This document shows, one piece after another, positions 22,752 to 31,971 of a stretch of 64,000 nucleotides of DNA. The stretch's first letter is position 1. Every line of letters begins with the position of its first letter. The translations under genes were made by a program, and so were the position numbers. The notes below the pieces were generated by a model, which saw nothing but the letters and a program-made list of their open reading frames with translations, did not search any database and was not told the origin of the DNA. The DNA is from QKTW01 sp052161885 (lineage in GTDB: Bacteria > Bacteroidota > Bacteroidia > Chitinophagales > Chitinophagaceae), in assembly GCA_052161885.1 (NCBI GenBank), contig CP197396.1, positions 930,001-994,000 of the forward strand, written 5' to 3'.

Positions 22752-23531
22752 ATGATCCGTAAGATACTGGCCGATAAGCCTACCCGTCTGTTCATATTCC
22801 TTTCCTGCTTTTTTGTAGCCAATGCACTCATTGCAGAATGCATCGGTGGTAAGCTCTTTTCGCTGGAACGTGTGTTCGGCAGTGAACCGCATCCGTTCTC
22901 TTTGCTTGGAGAACCGGGCCTCACTTTTACGCTTACGGCAGGTGTGCTGCTCTGGCCGCTTGAGTTTGTGCTTACCGACGTTGTCAATGAATATTACGGC
23001 CCCAAAGCAGTACGTCGGATTTCTTACACAGCTATTGCCTTGATTGCATATGCCTTTCTTATGTTTTTCCTGGCTATTAAAGTACCGGCAGATCAGTCGT
23101 TCTGGACCGGCAGTCAGAAGGCCGAGGGTATTCCCGATATGCAGGTGGCTTTCAGCAGTATCTTCGGGCAGGGCATGTGGATCATTTTCGGTAGCCTGGT
23201 AGCTTTTCTTGTCAGCCAGCTGCTCGACGTATGGGTGTTTCACCGTATAAAGAAGATTACCGGCGAAAAAAATGTGTGGCTGCGTGCTACCGGTTCTACC
23301 CTTGTTTCCCAGCTTATAGACAGTTTTGTGGTGCTGTTTATAGCGTTCAAGTTGGGTCGTGGCTGGTCTTATCAGCGGGTCCTGGCCGTAGGACTTGTCA
23401 ATTATGCTTACAAGGCCAGTATGGCTATTATACTCACCCCGCTTATTTACCTGATGGAAGCCGGTATTGAAAAATATCTCGGCCACGAGACCGTCAGCGA
23501 AATGAAAAAAGCTGCAATGGGCGATGAATAA
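22752..23531 (+). CDS. queuosine precursor transporter, YhhQ/DUF165 family
   Basis: A 259-residue inner-membrane protein of the COG1738/YhhQ family, which imports the queuosine precursors preQ0 or preQ1. Conserved features are ANALIAECIGGKLFSL, GVLLWPLEFVLTDVVNEYYG with its Asp and Glu pair, and the later GSLVAFLVSQLLDVWVF and TLVSQLIDSFVVLFIAF helices. About six to seven transmembrane segments are seen. The N-terminus is slightly longer than in the enterobacterial protein. It is single-gene; no que genes are nearby. Confidence 0.93.
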   Translation: MIRKILADKPTRLFIFLSCFFVANALIAECIGGKLFSLERVFGSEPHPFSLLGEPGLTFTLTAGVLLWPLEFVLTDVVNEYYGPKAVRRISYTAIALIAYAFLMFFLAIKVPADQSFWTGSQKAEGIPDMQVAFSSIFGQGMWIIFGSLVAFLVSQLLDVWVFHRIKKITGEKNVWLRATGSTLVSQLIDSFVVLFIAFKLGRGWSYQRVLAVGLVNYAYKASMAIILTPLIYLMEAGIEKYLGHETVSEMKKAAMGDE

Positions 23532-23863
23532 TGTCCCCGCTGGCTATCAGCATACGAACATTTCCGGGCTATAGTTCCGGCTGCTCCGGGCTCCGCTTCG
23601 CTTCGGTGCTGCGCACCAGGCCCTCCATATCCGGCAGCTTTTCAGCAGCAGTAGTTCTGTTTCACTTTATTCAGAAGAATTAGTATTTATATCTGTATTC
23701 CTCCTTAAACGACGCTGCGTCGTTGCGAGCATATATTATATACGATTCAAAGGATCCTGCGCGACTGCGTCATTCAGCGGGGCGGTAAGATGACAGGTTA
23801 AGGTAAGGAAGCGATGCGTCGTCGTGCCGCCGTGAGAAATATTAAAGAATGCTATAAAAAGAA
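23532..23863. other. gene-free stretch with GC-rich palindromic words
   Basis: About 330 bases without a gene I can support. It contains the palindrome GGTGCTGCGCACC (23605-23617), CGACGCTGCGTCGT near 23710, and GTCATTCAGCGGGGC near 23770, which faintly recalls the 125-bp repeat core. It looks like decayed intergenic repeats. Confidence 0.45.
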
Positions 23864-23888
23864 AGGAACCGGCTTTCGTCCGGTTCCT
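23864..23888 (-). terminator. rho-independent terminator of the sigma/anti-sigma operon
   Basis: AGGAACCGG and CCGGTTCCT pair across CTTTCGT; on the minus strand the stem is followed by TTCTTTTTATAG. Confidence 0.85.
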
Positions 23889-23914
23889 GCTTGCTTGTTT
23901 ACTTTTTAGGTTTA

Positions 23915-26026
23915 CTAATGTCTGTTCTGCCTGAAGCGATACCCTATAGAGAGTTGCATAGAAGGCGATTTAAACAGATCTGAAGAGACTTTTCGTGCAC
24001 CTGCACCGTTTGCATTATCCCAGAATGTTTTGGTCATGCGCAGGTCTATGCTTACAGCCGGTGTTATCTGGTAGCCTGCACCAAGCAGGTACCCGATACC
24101 AAATCTTGAATTGAAATCACTGAGCGTTACGGTTGGTTTCCCGTCAGGCCAGCTCAGCGGGCCATGGTTATATGGTACAGTAGTAATAATCTGATGATCT
24201 CTTGATACTTCTTCTGCACTGACGCTGAAGTTGTACGCCAGGTTGATACCGCCCATTAAATAGAGGCGTTTTATGGCGTAGCGTACAGCTATCGGAAGTT
24301 CGAGACTGCTTACGGTAGAGAAATTGAAGTAGTGCTCCATAGAATCACGGTTGTAATTCATAGATTCCAGTGCTGTACCCTGTGCATTATATTTTGCGAA
24401 AGAGTCTACTGGTGCACCGGCATAATTATCTTTAATGGTCATACCGTTATTGAAGCGTGTGATATACTTCAGTTCAGTAAGTACGCTCCAGCGATCGTTG
24501 AATGCAAATACTCCTGAAAGTCCAAGCTGAAATCCTTTGATAGAGTTGTTGCCGGATATGTTCGTATTAATACCGCCTGTAATGCCCGGATAGAACTTAA
24601 CCTGGCCGAGGTTGAATTTAGCGCGCATCACTATTTCACGGAATCGTTCCGGATCCCAGGCATAGCTTCTTTTGCTTGCTACTTTATAGTTTTCCAGCGG
24701 CACGAGGTCTTTGGAATCGGCAGAATTAGCGCTGTTTGGTACAGGCTGTACTATATTATCCGTGCTGGTTTCAGTCCGGTTGCCTACAGAGCCTTTTCCT
24801 GTTCCGGCCCCGGCATTGCCCGTCATGTTACGGGCGGGTAATTTAGGTTGCTGCTGATTTGATGCAACAGCATCGTGGTTTTCCTGTTTTATAAAACGGT
24901 CTATGATTTCATGCTCAACAGAAATTGTATCTACACGAAGTACATTGACATGCGTTTCGGCATTCCGTACATAGTGCTGCCGCAGCCTGATCTTCGGCAG
25001 GGTATCTTTTACCAGCATAAAACCGGCCGGTACTTTTTGCTGCCCGCCACCAGCGGAGGCTGCAACCACAGGGGTATTACTGTTGCCGGATGGTGGAGTT
25101 GTTCCGTTGTTATGGCTACTTGTAACATTGCCCGTACCTGATGATCCGGCAGAGGCCGCATGGGCGTTACCGGTATTCATGTTACTTCCGGTATTTGCAG
25201 CGAAAGACTTCTGCTGATTGGTGGTACCTGAAGTATTGTGTGCTGCCGGTAGTGCAGGAGCTGTTATGTTACCGGTATTGTAACTATGATTATTACCGGA
25301 AACAGGAGTCATTGTCTCATTGCCTGTTGCGCTGTTTGCAGATGCAATATTCTGTTGTGCCGGAGTTGCATTATTCTGAGCTGTATTTCCTGTAGCTGTA
25401 TAGGTGTTGCTATTACCAGAGCCACTTCCGGCAGCTGCTGTATGTGTATTATTTCCTGTATGATTTTGTGTTGTGGCAATATTACTGCCAGCCGTATGCG
25501 CTTCCTGTTGATCCGAAGATGCTGCCGCAGCATTTCTGCTGTTTCCGTTTGTTGTTGATGTGCTTCCGGATGTATTTGAAGACAGTGCTTTCGCTGCGGT
25601 ATTGGATGTATTACCGGTTGATGCTGTTACCGGGTTCTGCGATTGACCAGCTGCGCCTGTCGTTGTTACACCGGCTGTTTTACCTGAAGTAACATTTGAG
25701 TTAACTATTCTGTTTCCGTTGGTGTTCAGTGACTTGGTATTTGAAACAGATACCACGTGTGCGTTCTGTTCTCCCAGCAGGTTGCGGTCGCTATGCAGGC
25801 GTTCATACCCTTTATAGCCGCCTACAGACAATGCTGCCAGCATCAGTCCGCCTACGAAATAAGCCGCAAATCTCCTGAAGTTAAATGCTGTCGGTGCAAT
25901 GTCCACAGGCATCTCCTTGTCGAGCAGGGCACTCATATTCGCCCAGGCACCGGCACGCTCCTTCTCCTCACCACCTTGCAGTCGCTGGCGAAACAGGTCA
26001 TCGATATTTATCATGTTTTTATCCAT
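23915..26026 (-). CDS. anti-sigma-like membrane protein fused to an outer-membrane beta-barrel domain
   Basis: A 703-residue protein encoded 11 bases after an ECF sigma factor. Residues 1-45 form a cytoplasmic helical part (MINIDDLFRQRLQGGEEKER), as in small anti-sigma factors. One transmembrane helix follows at about 50-72 (YFVGGLMLAALSVGGYKGY), then about 300 residues of Asn/Thr/Ser/Gly low complexity (GNTSNTAAKALSSNTSGSTS), a charged segment, and a C-terminal OmpW/PorT-like beta-barrel of about 200 residues ending SMQLSIGYRFRQNRH. The plan would span the inner membrane, periplasm and outer membrane. The ATG at 26026 (MDKNMINID) is used because upstream residues overlap the sigma gene. The topology is inference. 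Confidence 0.8.
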   Translation of the reverse strand: MDKNMINIDDLFRQRLQGGEEKERAGAWANMSALLDKEMPVDIAPTAFNFRRFAAYFVGGLMLAALSVGGYKGYERLHSDRNLLGEQNAHVVSVSNTKSLNTNGNRIVNSNVTSGKTAGVTTTGAAGQSQNPVTASTGNTSNTAAKALSSNTSGSTSTTNGNSRNAAAASSDQQEAHTAGSNIATTQNHTGNNTHTAAAGSGSGNSNTYTATGNTAQNNATPAQQNIASANSATGNETMTPVSGNNHSYNTGNITAPALPAAHNTSGTTNQQKSFAANTGSNMNTGNAHAASAGSSGTGNVTSSHNNGTTPPSGNSNTPVVAASAGGGQQKVPAGFMLVKDTLPKIRLRQHYVRNAETHVNVLRVDTISVEHEIIDRFIKQENHDAVASNQQQPKLPARNMTGNAGAGTGKGSVGNRTETSTDNIVQPVPNSANSADSKDLVPLENYKVASKRSYAWDPERFREIVMRAKFNLGQVKFYPGITGGINTNISGNNSIKGFQLGLSGVFAFNDRWSVLTELKYITRFNNGMTIKDNYAGAPVDSFAKYNAQGTALESMNYNRDSMEHYFNFSTVSSLELPIAVRYAIKRLYLMGGINLAYNFSVSAEEVSRDHQIITTVPYNHGPLSWPDGKPTVTLSDFNSRFGIGYLLGAGYQITPAVSIDLRMTKTFWDNANGAGARKVSSDLFKSPSMQLSIGYRFRQNRH

Positions 26027-26037
26027 GCGGATAAAAT

Positions 26038-26613
26038 TTATTTTTTTAAATGCAATTGTAGTTTTTCTATTTTTTCCTTCAACAGCCGCCTGCCTTCCGA
26101 CAGGTGCCACTTGGATGTTCCCTCACTTATCCCTACCATCTTCCCGATCTCTTTATGTGAAAATCCTTCCATGATGTAGAGATTAAAAACCGTTCGGGTT
26201 GCACCCGGCAGCGCCTGTACCAATTCCAGCAACTGGTTGTAGTACAGTCCGTCTGCATGATCTTTATGTATCAGCTGGTCTTTTTCCACCAGCATAATTT
26301 TCTCTTTATAGCGGATATTCTGTTTTACATAATCAGATACCGCATGAAATACTATTTTCCTCAGCCAGCCTTCAAACGATCCCTGGAATGTATACTGACT
26401 AATCTTCTGAAATGCTCTTAAGAAACCATTGTTCAATACTTCTTCCGCCTGCATTTCCTCATCTATATAACGCCTCACCACGCCCATCATGCGCGGGTAG
26501 AACAGGTGGTACAGACGTTCCTGTGCACCCCGCTCATTACGGATACATCCATGTATGAGCTCTTCAAGCTCACTGGTCTGGCCGGATACAGTATATGCCA
26601 AGGACAAGGACAA
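26038..26613 (-). CDS. ECF RNA polymerase sigma-70 factor
   Basis: A 191-residue extracytoplasmic-function sigma factor. Region 2 is RLYHLFYPRMMGVVRRYIDE to FEGWLRKIVFHAVSDYVKQN, and region 4 is LPGATRTVFNLYIMEGFSHK with the helix-turn-helix EIGKMVGISEGTSKWHLSEG. The start codon must be one of three closely spaced in-frame TTG codons (26613, 26607, 26601); no ATG or GTG lies in a suitable place. It forms an operon with the downstream anti-sigma-like barrel protein, its likely regulator. Confidence 0.93.
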   Translation of the reverse strand: MSLSLAYTVSGQTSELEELIHGCIRNERGAQERLYHLFYPRMMGVVRRYIDEEMQAEEVLNNGFLRAFQKISQYTFQGSFEGWLRKIVFHAVSDYVKQNIRYKEKIMLVEKDQLIHKDHADGLYYNQLLELVQALPGATRTVFNLYIMEGFSHKEIGKMVGISEGTSKWHLSEGRRLLKEKIEKLQLHLKK

Positions 26614-26721
26614 GTAATGGGTTTTGAAATATTGTTAACTGAAAGACTGCGTGTTAATCGCAGAGGTTGGGTAACTTCTGAGACTTTACTCCAAATTAAC
26701 AATTATTCATGACATAACGGG

Positions 26722-26775
26722 GAGTATTGAGATATTAGATGTAGGATATGAGATACCTGTGTGAGCATGTGGAGG
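26722..26775 (+). repeat. family-B TGAG repeat, one arm of an inverted pair
   Basis: GAGTATTGAGATATTAGATG.. has the 7-bp family-B vocabulary and faces the copy at 26841-26871, so the two could pair across about 65 bases. Confidence 0.65.
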
Positions 26776-26840
26776 ATGTGAAAATGCAACTTCGACTTTC
26801 AACATTTTATTCCGTTCTGCTTAATCACGCTCGCCATCGT

Positions 26841-26871
26841 CTCAAATCTCAATACTCACATCTCAAATCTA
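26841..26871 (-). repeat. family-B TGAG repeat starting with the btuB stop
   Basis: On the minus strand the receptor's TAG stop is followed directly by ATTTGAG, ATGTGAG, TATTGAG, ATTTGAG. Confidence 0.85.
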
Positions 26872-28803
26872 AAGAAACATCCAGTAAAGCCCCGCCAGCC
26901 AGTTGGTTCCGGGCATAGGTCGCGTTGCAACTACCTGGTATTGTTCATTCCAAATGTTATTCAGCTGAAAACTGGCCCGCACAGGATATTTTCCTGCGTT
27001 AAAACTGTACATAAGCTGCACATTACCTGTTTGAAAAGGATCAAGGGATTGCGATTCGTCGGTAGTAACATACCTGTACCCTGTGTAGGTATGGTTGTAA
27101 TTGAAGTAGAATGATCTATATCCGAAACCAATATTGACTTGCACCTGTCCCCGGGGCGTATAAGGAATTTGTTTTCCTACACTGCCATCATTTATTATAT
27201 AACTGCTTACTGTTGTGGCCACTGTGTAAGAAATATTCAGCCCGGCATGCAGTTGCCATCTGTGGAGCTGCCATACAAAGCTGTGCTGCGATTCTATACC
27301 CCGGCTGTGGACGGATGCGATATTGTGCGGTGTCCAGATGCTGCCGCCAAACCAGATGATCCAGTCGTGAATGTCGCGATTGAAAAAAGACAGTTCGTGT
27401 TGCAGGGATATATTTTTCCCCGGCTGGAGATCTATTGCATAACCGGCATCCTCATTCCAGCCCTGTTCCGGTTTCAGGTCTTTATTACCGCCCGGATCGT
27501 AATATAATTCGTTAAGTGTGGGTACACGATAGGTACGCTGCACGTTCACTTTGAATTTAAGCCAGTTAACCACTTCAAAAGATGCATTTGACCCCGGCAG
27601 CAGGAAACTGTTACCACTCACCCACTCCTGCCGGCCATTGAGCGCTATAAACAGACGGTCACGGAAATAATGCATTTTCCACGCTGCTGCAATCGCCGCT
27701 TTCTCTTGTTGATAAATGATTCCGTCCTGGTGCATCCAGGCTATCTGTACCGGCACAAATACCAGGAAATCGTTGTGCGCGTTTATTTTCTGTTTCGTTC
27801 CTGCTTCGCCGTAATACTGGGCTGTGAGGTTATCGGTGTTCAGCAACGTCTGCGGATCCGTGTATTGCATACGGTCCTGCAGGAATGCCGATTTTACATA
27901 CCACAAGGAGTTGACTGTTTTTCGCTGCCACATAGCCAGCAGGCGCAATGATGCATCTTTTTGATCTTTTTCAGAAATGTACTCAAATAAGGAAGGAGGT
28001 ATCTGCCGGTCGTATTGCTGGTACCAGGCGGTGAGACTGAATGTGTTTTTTTCATCCAGCTTATAGCCGATATCTGCAAGACCACCACCACCCTTGAGAT
28101 GTGCATTCGGCATGTGCTGCTCTACCCCGTTTTCATTGGTATAACTGAAATTATTCTGCGCTGTTTGCGCAAATGCTTTTGCGGAGATATACCATTTCCT
28201 GCTGGTAAATGTTGTTTTAAGCCCACCCTGGTATTGTCCAAAGCTGCCTGCACCAAGTGATAATTGCAGGGTCCGGTGTTTGTTACTGTCAAATACCGGC
28301 GCATTATTTTCCAGCAATAAAGCACCTCCTACATTTCCGCTGCCCAGCAATGCCGATGAACTGCCATAGACGACATTCACCTTTTCCATTAGCGATACAG
28401 GCAGTAACGATACGTCTGCCAGCCCCAATGCGGCATTCTGTAATGGCACGCCGTTCCATAGTACCTGTGACTGTGCTGCTGATGAACCACGGAAGTTGAG
28501 TGTGGCTATGCTGTTTACTCCATAAGACTTTACAAATACAGGTACTTGTTGCGTCAGCAGGTTAGCAAGACTTTGCTGTTCATACAGCTGCATGGTGGTA
28601 CTGTCTATGATGATGATCTTTTGTCCCGGCGCAAAATCGCGGATGCGTACATCATCTGATGTTTTCTTTTTGCGGCTTCTCACTTTCACCTCATGCAATG
28701 TATCGGCGAGCGACTGAGCCTGTATATTCCCAAAAGAAAAGAGCATTGCACAAAGCAATGCTAATCTCAGTTTACACGGGGATATGGCGCTATTCAGCAT
28801 CAA
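26869..28803 (-). CDS. btuB: BtuB-like TonB-dependent cobalamin receptor
   Basis: A 644-residue outer-membrane receptor. The signal peptide ends near GNIQAQ, the plug carries VPVFVKSYGVNSIATLNFRG and SSAAQSQVLWNGVPL, and the barrel ends with a strand whose last residue is Phe-Leu (LAGLYWMFL). Length is typical of BtuB-type transporters, shorter than SusC-like ones. It is the last gene of an operon headed by a cobalamin riboswitch, five bases after a YncE/BtuG-like lipoprotein gene, which makes vitamin B12 the likely ligand. The stop codon opens a family-B repeat. Confidence 0.88.
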   Translation of the reverse strand: MMLNSAISPCKLRLALLCAMLFSFGNIQAQSLADTLHEVKVRSRKKKTSDDVRIRDFAPGQKIIIIDSTTMQLYEQQSLANLLTQQVPVFVKSYGVNSIATLNFRGSSAAQSQVLWNGVPLQNAALGLADVSLLPVSLMEKVNVVYGSSSALLGSGNVGGALLLENNAPVFDSNKHRTLQLSLGAGSFGQYQGGLKTTFTSRKWYISAKAFAQTAQNNFSYTNENGVEQHMPNAHLKGGGGLADIGYKLDEKNTFSLTAWYQQYDRQIPPSLFEYISEKDQKDASLRLLAMWQRKTVNSLWYVKSAFLQDRMQYTDPQTLLNTDNLTAQYYGEAGTKQKINAHNDFLVFVPVQIAWMHQDGIIYQQEKAAIAAAWKMHYFRDRLFIALNGRQEWVSGNSFLLPGSNASFEVVNWLKFKVNVQRTYRVPTLNELYYDPGGNKDLKPEQGWNEDAGYAIDLQPGKNISLQHELSFFNRDIHDWIIWFGGSIWTPHNIASVHSRGIESQHSFVWQLHRWQLHAGLNISYTVATTVSSYIINDGSVGKQIPYTPRGQVQVNIGFGYRSFYFNYNHTYTGYRYVTTDESQSLDPFQTGNVQLMYSFNAGKYPVRASFQLNNIWNEQYQVVATRPMPGTNWLAGLYWMFL

Positions 28804-28808
28804 AGCGT

Positions 28809-29888
28809 TTAATCAAAATAAAAATGACCGGGGCCGAGCCCTGTTTTAAATGTTGTTATTATACTCGCATCCGGGCGGTAGACAGTTACTACTCCTTTCT
28901 GTGTAAAACCTTTGGGGTCACCAACATAGATATTGCCGTTGCGCGGATCAATGCCCAGTGCCCAGAAGTACTGGTACTGCTGTGTCGCTACAAAAGGTTG
29001 TGCCGGCAATGCCGCATCATGAATGCCCATGCGGTAAATGCCGTTGTTGGCGGTGCCGCCATTATAGTCTACTTCTATAAAATATATCGTGTCTTTAGTG
29101 GGATTGAAAACCGGCTTTATAACATCTGATGTTGTGGTGAAGTTGTAGGCTTTAAGTATTTGCCCGGTTGCCGGATCAAAACGGGTAAATGCAGCAGGTT
29201 TTCCTTTGGTAATATTGCCGGAAAGCACCCAGAGTTTCTGTTCTTTATCCATCAGTATCTCCTGTGGCGCATAGCCGGCCATGGTAAATGAGTGGGTAGG
29301 TTGATTGGTCGTTGTGTTAATACTATACAGGTTGTTGGTGGCTGTGTCCCAGGTGCAGATAAATGCACTGTCGTTCAAAAGGAATAAGCCTTCCGTATTC
29401 TGGAAAGGCATCGAAAAAGAGCCTGTGGCTTGCAAGGTTGAAGGATCTATTATGTTTACTTTATTACTGAAAAGCGAGGATACGTACGCTTTGGTTGCAG
29501 ATATGGGCAATATATATCTTGGCTTGGATACGTTAATCGTGCCCTGTAGTTTCCAGTCGGATTTATTGATAACAAGTATTTTATCTGAATTATTTATACA
29601 CAGAAAGTAATAATTGCCGATCGCTGTCATGCTTTGAAATACGTCACCTACAGACTGGCCATTGGCAGCTTTATAAACATCTTCATAAACGCTGTCTTTG
29701 GCCGGCAGGTATAAACACAGTGAAGAGTTGCCGTTTGAAAGCGCGCCTTCACAAATGATGTACACCTTTGCGCTGGTATCAGATGTTGGCAGCGTACAGC
29801 AATTACCGCTGTCTCCTTTTTTACAGGCGGCCAGCAGGCATATCCAGCATAATGCCAGTATTACAATTTTGATACTTTTTCTGTCCAT
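28809..29888 (-). CDS. YncE/DUF5074 beta-propeller lipoprotein, BtuG-like
   Basis: A 359-residue lipoprotein (lipobox LLAACKKG) predicted to fold as a seven-bladed beta-propeller. The DUF5074-type signature is present: IICEGALSNGNSSLCLYLP, then NGQSVGDVFQSMTAIGNYYF, INNSDKILVINKSDWKLQGT and KPRYILPISATKAYVSSLFS. Bacteroides BtuG proteins of this fold bind B12 with extreme affinity at the surface and sit on BtuB. Its place directly before btuB and under a cobalamin riboswitch supports the same role here. It overlaps the preceding T9SS gene by 28 bases. Confidence 0.85.
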   Translation of the reverse strand: MDRKSIKIVILALCWICLLAACKKGDSGNCCTLPTSDTSAKVYIICEGALSNGNSSLCLYLPAKDSVYEDVYKAANGQSVGDVFQSMTAIGNYYFLCINNSDKILVINKSDWKLQGTINVSKPRYILPISATKAYVSSLFSNKVNIIDPSTLQATGSFSMPFQNTEGLFLLNDSAFICTWDTATNNLYSINTTTNQPTHSFTMAGYAPQEILMDKEQKLWVLSGNITKGKPAAFTRFDPATGQILKAYNFTTTSDVIKPVFNPTKDTIYFIEVDYNGGTANNGIYRMGIHDAALPAQPFVATQQYQYFWALGIDPRNGNIYVGDPKGFTQKGVVTVYRPDASIITTFKTGLGPGHFYFD

Positions 29889-30853
29889 TGATTGCCTTTG
29901 GTATCGCGAACGGTAAAATAATACAGCCCGTGAGCATATGCTGCTAATGATATTTCTGTTGTTTCCCCGCCGGATATCTGCTGCAACACCTTTCCGGTTA
30001 TATCTGCAACTGTAATAACAGCCTGTGTTGCCGGGGGCAATCGCACGATTATCTTATCTGTAGCAGGATTGGGATATACCAGTATGCCTGTGTTTGCAGT
30101 CACCTGGTTTACTGCAGTATTTGCCTGGTTGATCACACCAACAGCATCCAGGTCAAAACCGCCGGTAGGAAATGCGGTAGGATACGGATCATTGATCTTA
30201 TGCCCCGCACTATCGTAAGATGCATGTGCACCGAGAGAACCCACCACATCTACAAGGCGTACATGTGTGATGTTATTTACATTCAGTCCGGGCTTACCGG
30301 CAAGGTCCTGCAGATCAAACGGAGTGCCGTAAGTACCTATGTATTTGCCGGCAAGGTTGTTGAGCGCGCGTGCATTCATATAGGTACCCACGCCCGCTAT
30401 CTGCCCTGTGTCCGGTGTGAGGGATGTGGCCGGGAAACGGAAATAGTTTATGCCATCTGAGCTTACTTCTACAAAGGCGAGCTCCAGGTAGGCTTCCTCT
30501 GCATTGGCAGGATTGGCAAAACCGTTTTCAAATACAGCAAAATCAGGCCCCGTGCCGTTAACAAGAGGATGAGCAAATGTAAGTACTGCTACCCCGCTGT
30601 CGCCAAGGCTCACAATAAAACCGTCGGGCGCACCAACTGCAAAACTGCTGTCACCGGCAGAAACCGGTCCCAGCGTTTTGTTATTGATGTCCATCCAGCC
30701 ACGCTGAACATCGCAATGCGTTGCCCAGCCGGTAAAGAGGCTGCTGGATTGTGAAATAGCAGTACTGCCTGCTACTCCCGCCTGCGGCGCATATTGTGCG
30801 GAGGCGGTAAGGTACAGGCAGTAAGCCGTGATGAATGATAAAATTTTCTTCAT
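29861..30853 (-). CDS. T9SS-sorted cell-surface protein of the B12 operon
   Basis: A 330-residue exported protein: signal peptide (MKKILSFITAYCLYLTASAQ), a beta-rich body with SLGDSGVAVLTFAHPLVNGT, GPDFAVFENGFANP and ELAFVEVSSDGINYFRFPAT, and a C-terminal T9SS type A sorting domain (ILVYPNPATDKIIV to WTEKVSKL). The body belongs to a family of surface proteins I recognise by the DFAVFENGF motif but cannot name. It lies between the DUF4465 and BtuG-like genes, so surface capture of B12 or a related corrinoid is a reasonable inference. The gap to the upstream gene is three bases. Confidence 0.82.
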   Translation of the reverse strand: MKKILSFITAYCLYLTASAQYAPQAGVAGSTAISQSSSLFTGWATHCDVQRGWMDINNKTLGPVSAGDSSFAVGAPDGFIVSLGDSGVAVLTFAHPLVNGTGPDFAVFENGFANPANAEEAYLELAFVEVSSDGINYFRFPATSLTPDTGQIAGVGTYMNARALNNLAGKYIGTYGTPFDLQDLAGKPGLNVNNITHVRLVDVVGSLGAHASYDSAGHKINDPYPTAFPTGGFDLDAVGVINQANTAVNQVTANTGILVYPNPATDKIIVRLPPATQAVITVADITGKVLQQISGGETTEISLAAYAHGLYYFTVRDTKGNQWTEKVSKL

Positions 30854-30856
30854 GTA

Positions 30857-31840
30857 TTATTGCTTTACAAAGCGTACAGTAGCATGTACATCAGCACCAT
30901 TCAACTGCAGCAGGTAAGCTCCCGGCACCAGTGAAACTGTATTCAAAGTTACTTTCTCTTCAGTAACCGGCTGTGTAAAGATCATTCTGCCATCAAGGCC
31001 GTAAACAGTTACCTGCTGAATGCTATTGGCAGCAGCTTCTATATACAGTTTGTCTGTAGCCGGATTAGGATACACTTTTGCAGCAACGGTGTTAGTCTGT
31101 GGTACAGCAACACTGGTTTCATTGGTCGTGAAGTTATCCATACAGAAATATGCCGGTGTGTTCATTCCATACTGACCGTTGTCTGTAGAGCTGAGCTTAA
31201 ATTGCAGGCTGTCTACATGGCCCAATGGCAGCAGGTTTACCCAGCGCCAGTCTTTTACAATATAGTCGGTCGCATTATTCGTATCACGGAAGTCAGCAAG
31301 GTAAAAAGTAACGCTGTCTGCTTTTTTAGCACCATTCAGGTAACCGAAAACTGTCAGTTTAAACCAGTCAGCATCGTTGCCGGTTGCACCACCGAATTTT
31401 TTTGCAAAGAAATCACCATCTCTCATACTGTTATAAGCATAAGTGCTGTTGGTAACGTAGAAACCGGATACTGATTTGCCTTGTGCTGCAGGCAACAGGA
31501 ATACTTTGTTGCCGCTGCCGTTGGCTACTACATATTTATCAGAACCATTATAACCTGTATAAGCCTTTGCGCCGTACATGTTGGTATACCCACTGGTAGA
31601 GCTGTCTCTGCGGCTGGAGTATGCAAAACCATTGCTCCACAGCCCACCGTATGCAGTGTCATACATGCAAGGAAAGTGTGCCAGTCCGTTATTAAAGCCT
31701 ACATCTGTACCGGGAGCGGTGTAGTTTACATAAAACGTATCCGCAGCAGCAAGGCTAAGGGCGTCGAAAGTAGCCACTGTCTGGGCATAAAGAGAAGTAC
31801 TGCAGATAGCAGCAGTTGCAAAGAGTAAAATTTTGCGCAT
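30857..31840 (-). CDS. DUF4465 protein with T9SS sorting domain, BtuH-like
   Basis: A 327-residue exported protein and first gene of the riboswitch-controlled operon. A signal peptide (MRKILLFATAAICSTSLYAQ) precedes a DUF4465 domain: GLWSNGFAYSSRRDSSTSGY, SGFYVTNSTYAYNSMRDGDF, and DWFKLTVFGYLNGAKKADSV through YFCMDNF. The C-terminus is a T9SS type A tail (KVYPNPATDKLYIEA to VRFVKQ). DUF4465 lipoproteins called BtuH bind vitamin B12 in gut Bacteroides; here the anchor is a T9SS tail instead of a lipid. Confidence 0.87.
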   Translation of the reverse strand: MRKILLFATAAICSTSLYAQTVATFDALSLAAADTFYVNYTAPGTDVGFNNGLAHFPCMYDTAYGGLWSNGFAYSSRRDSSTSGYTNMYGAKAYTGYNGSDKYVVANGSGNKVFLLPAAQGKSVSGFYVTNSTYAYNSMRDGDFFAKKFGGATGNDADWFKLTVFGYLNGAKKADSVTFYLADFRDTNNATDYIVKDWRWVNLLPLGHVDSLQFKLSSTDNGQYGMNTPAYFCMDNFTTNETSVAVPQTNTVAAKVYPNPATDKLYIEAAANSIQQVTVYGLDGRMIFTQPVTEEKVTLNTVSLVPGAYLLQLNGADVHATVRFVKQ

Positions 31841-31971
31841 AGCAATCCTTTGATTGTGTAAATAATTTGTTTGCTACGCAGCTACGGAAAATCTTCAGAT
31901 AGTACAGGCACGGTGCACATAGCCTGCGGTTTATCTGTGCTTTTATTCCCGAAAGCAGCGATAATATGTTG

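Noticed and set aside
22680..23486. 268-residue minus-strand open frame over the queuosine transporter gene
   Set aside because: Antisense to a membrane protein with clear YhhQ motifs; composition is polar and His-rich as expected for a complement frame.
24875..25692. Overlapping plus-strand open frames rich in Cys and Tyr
   Set aside because: They mirror the Asn/Thr/Ser low-complexity linker of the barrel fusion protein and are a composition artefact.
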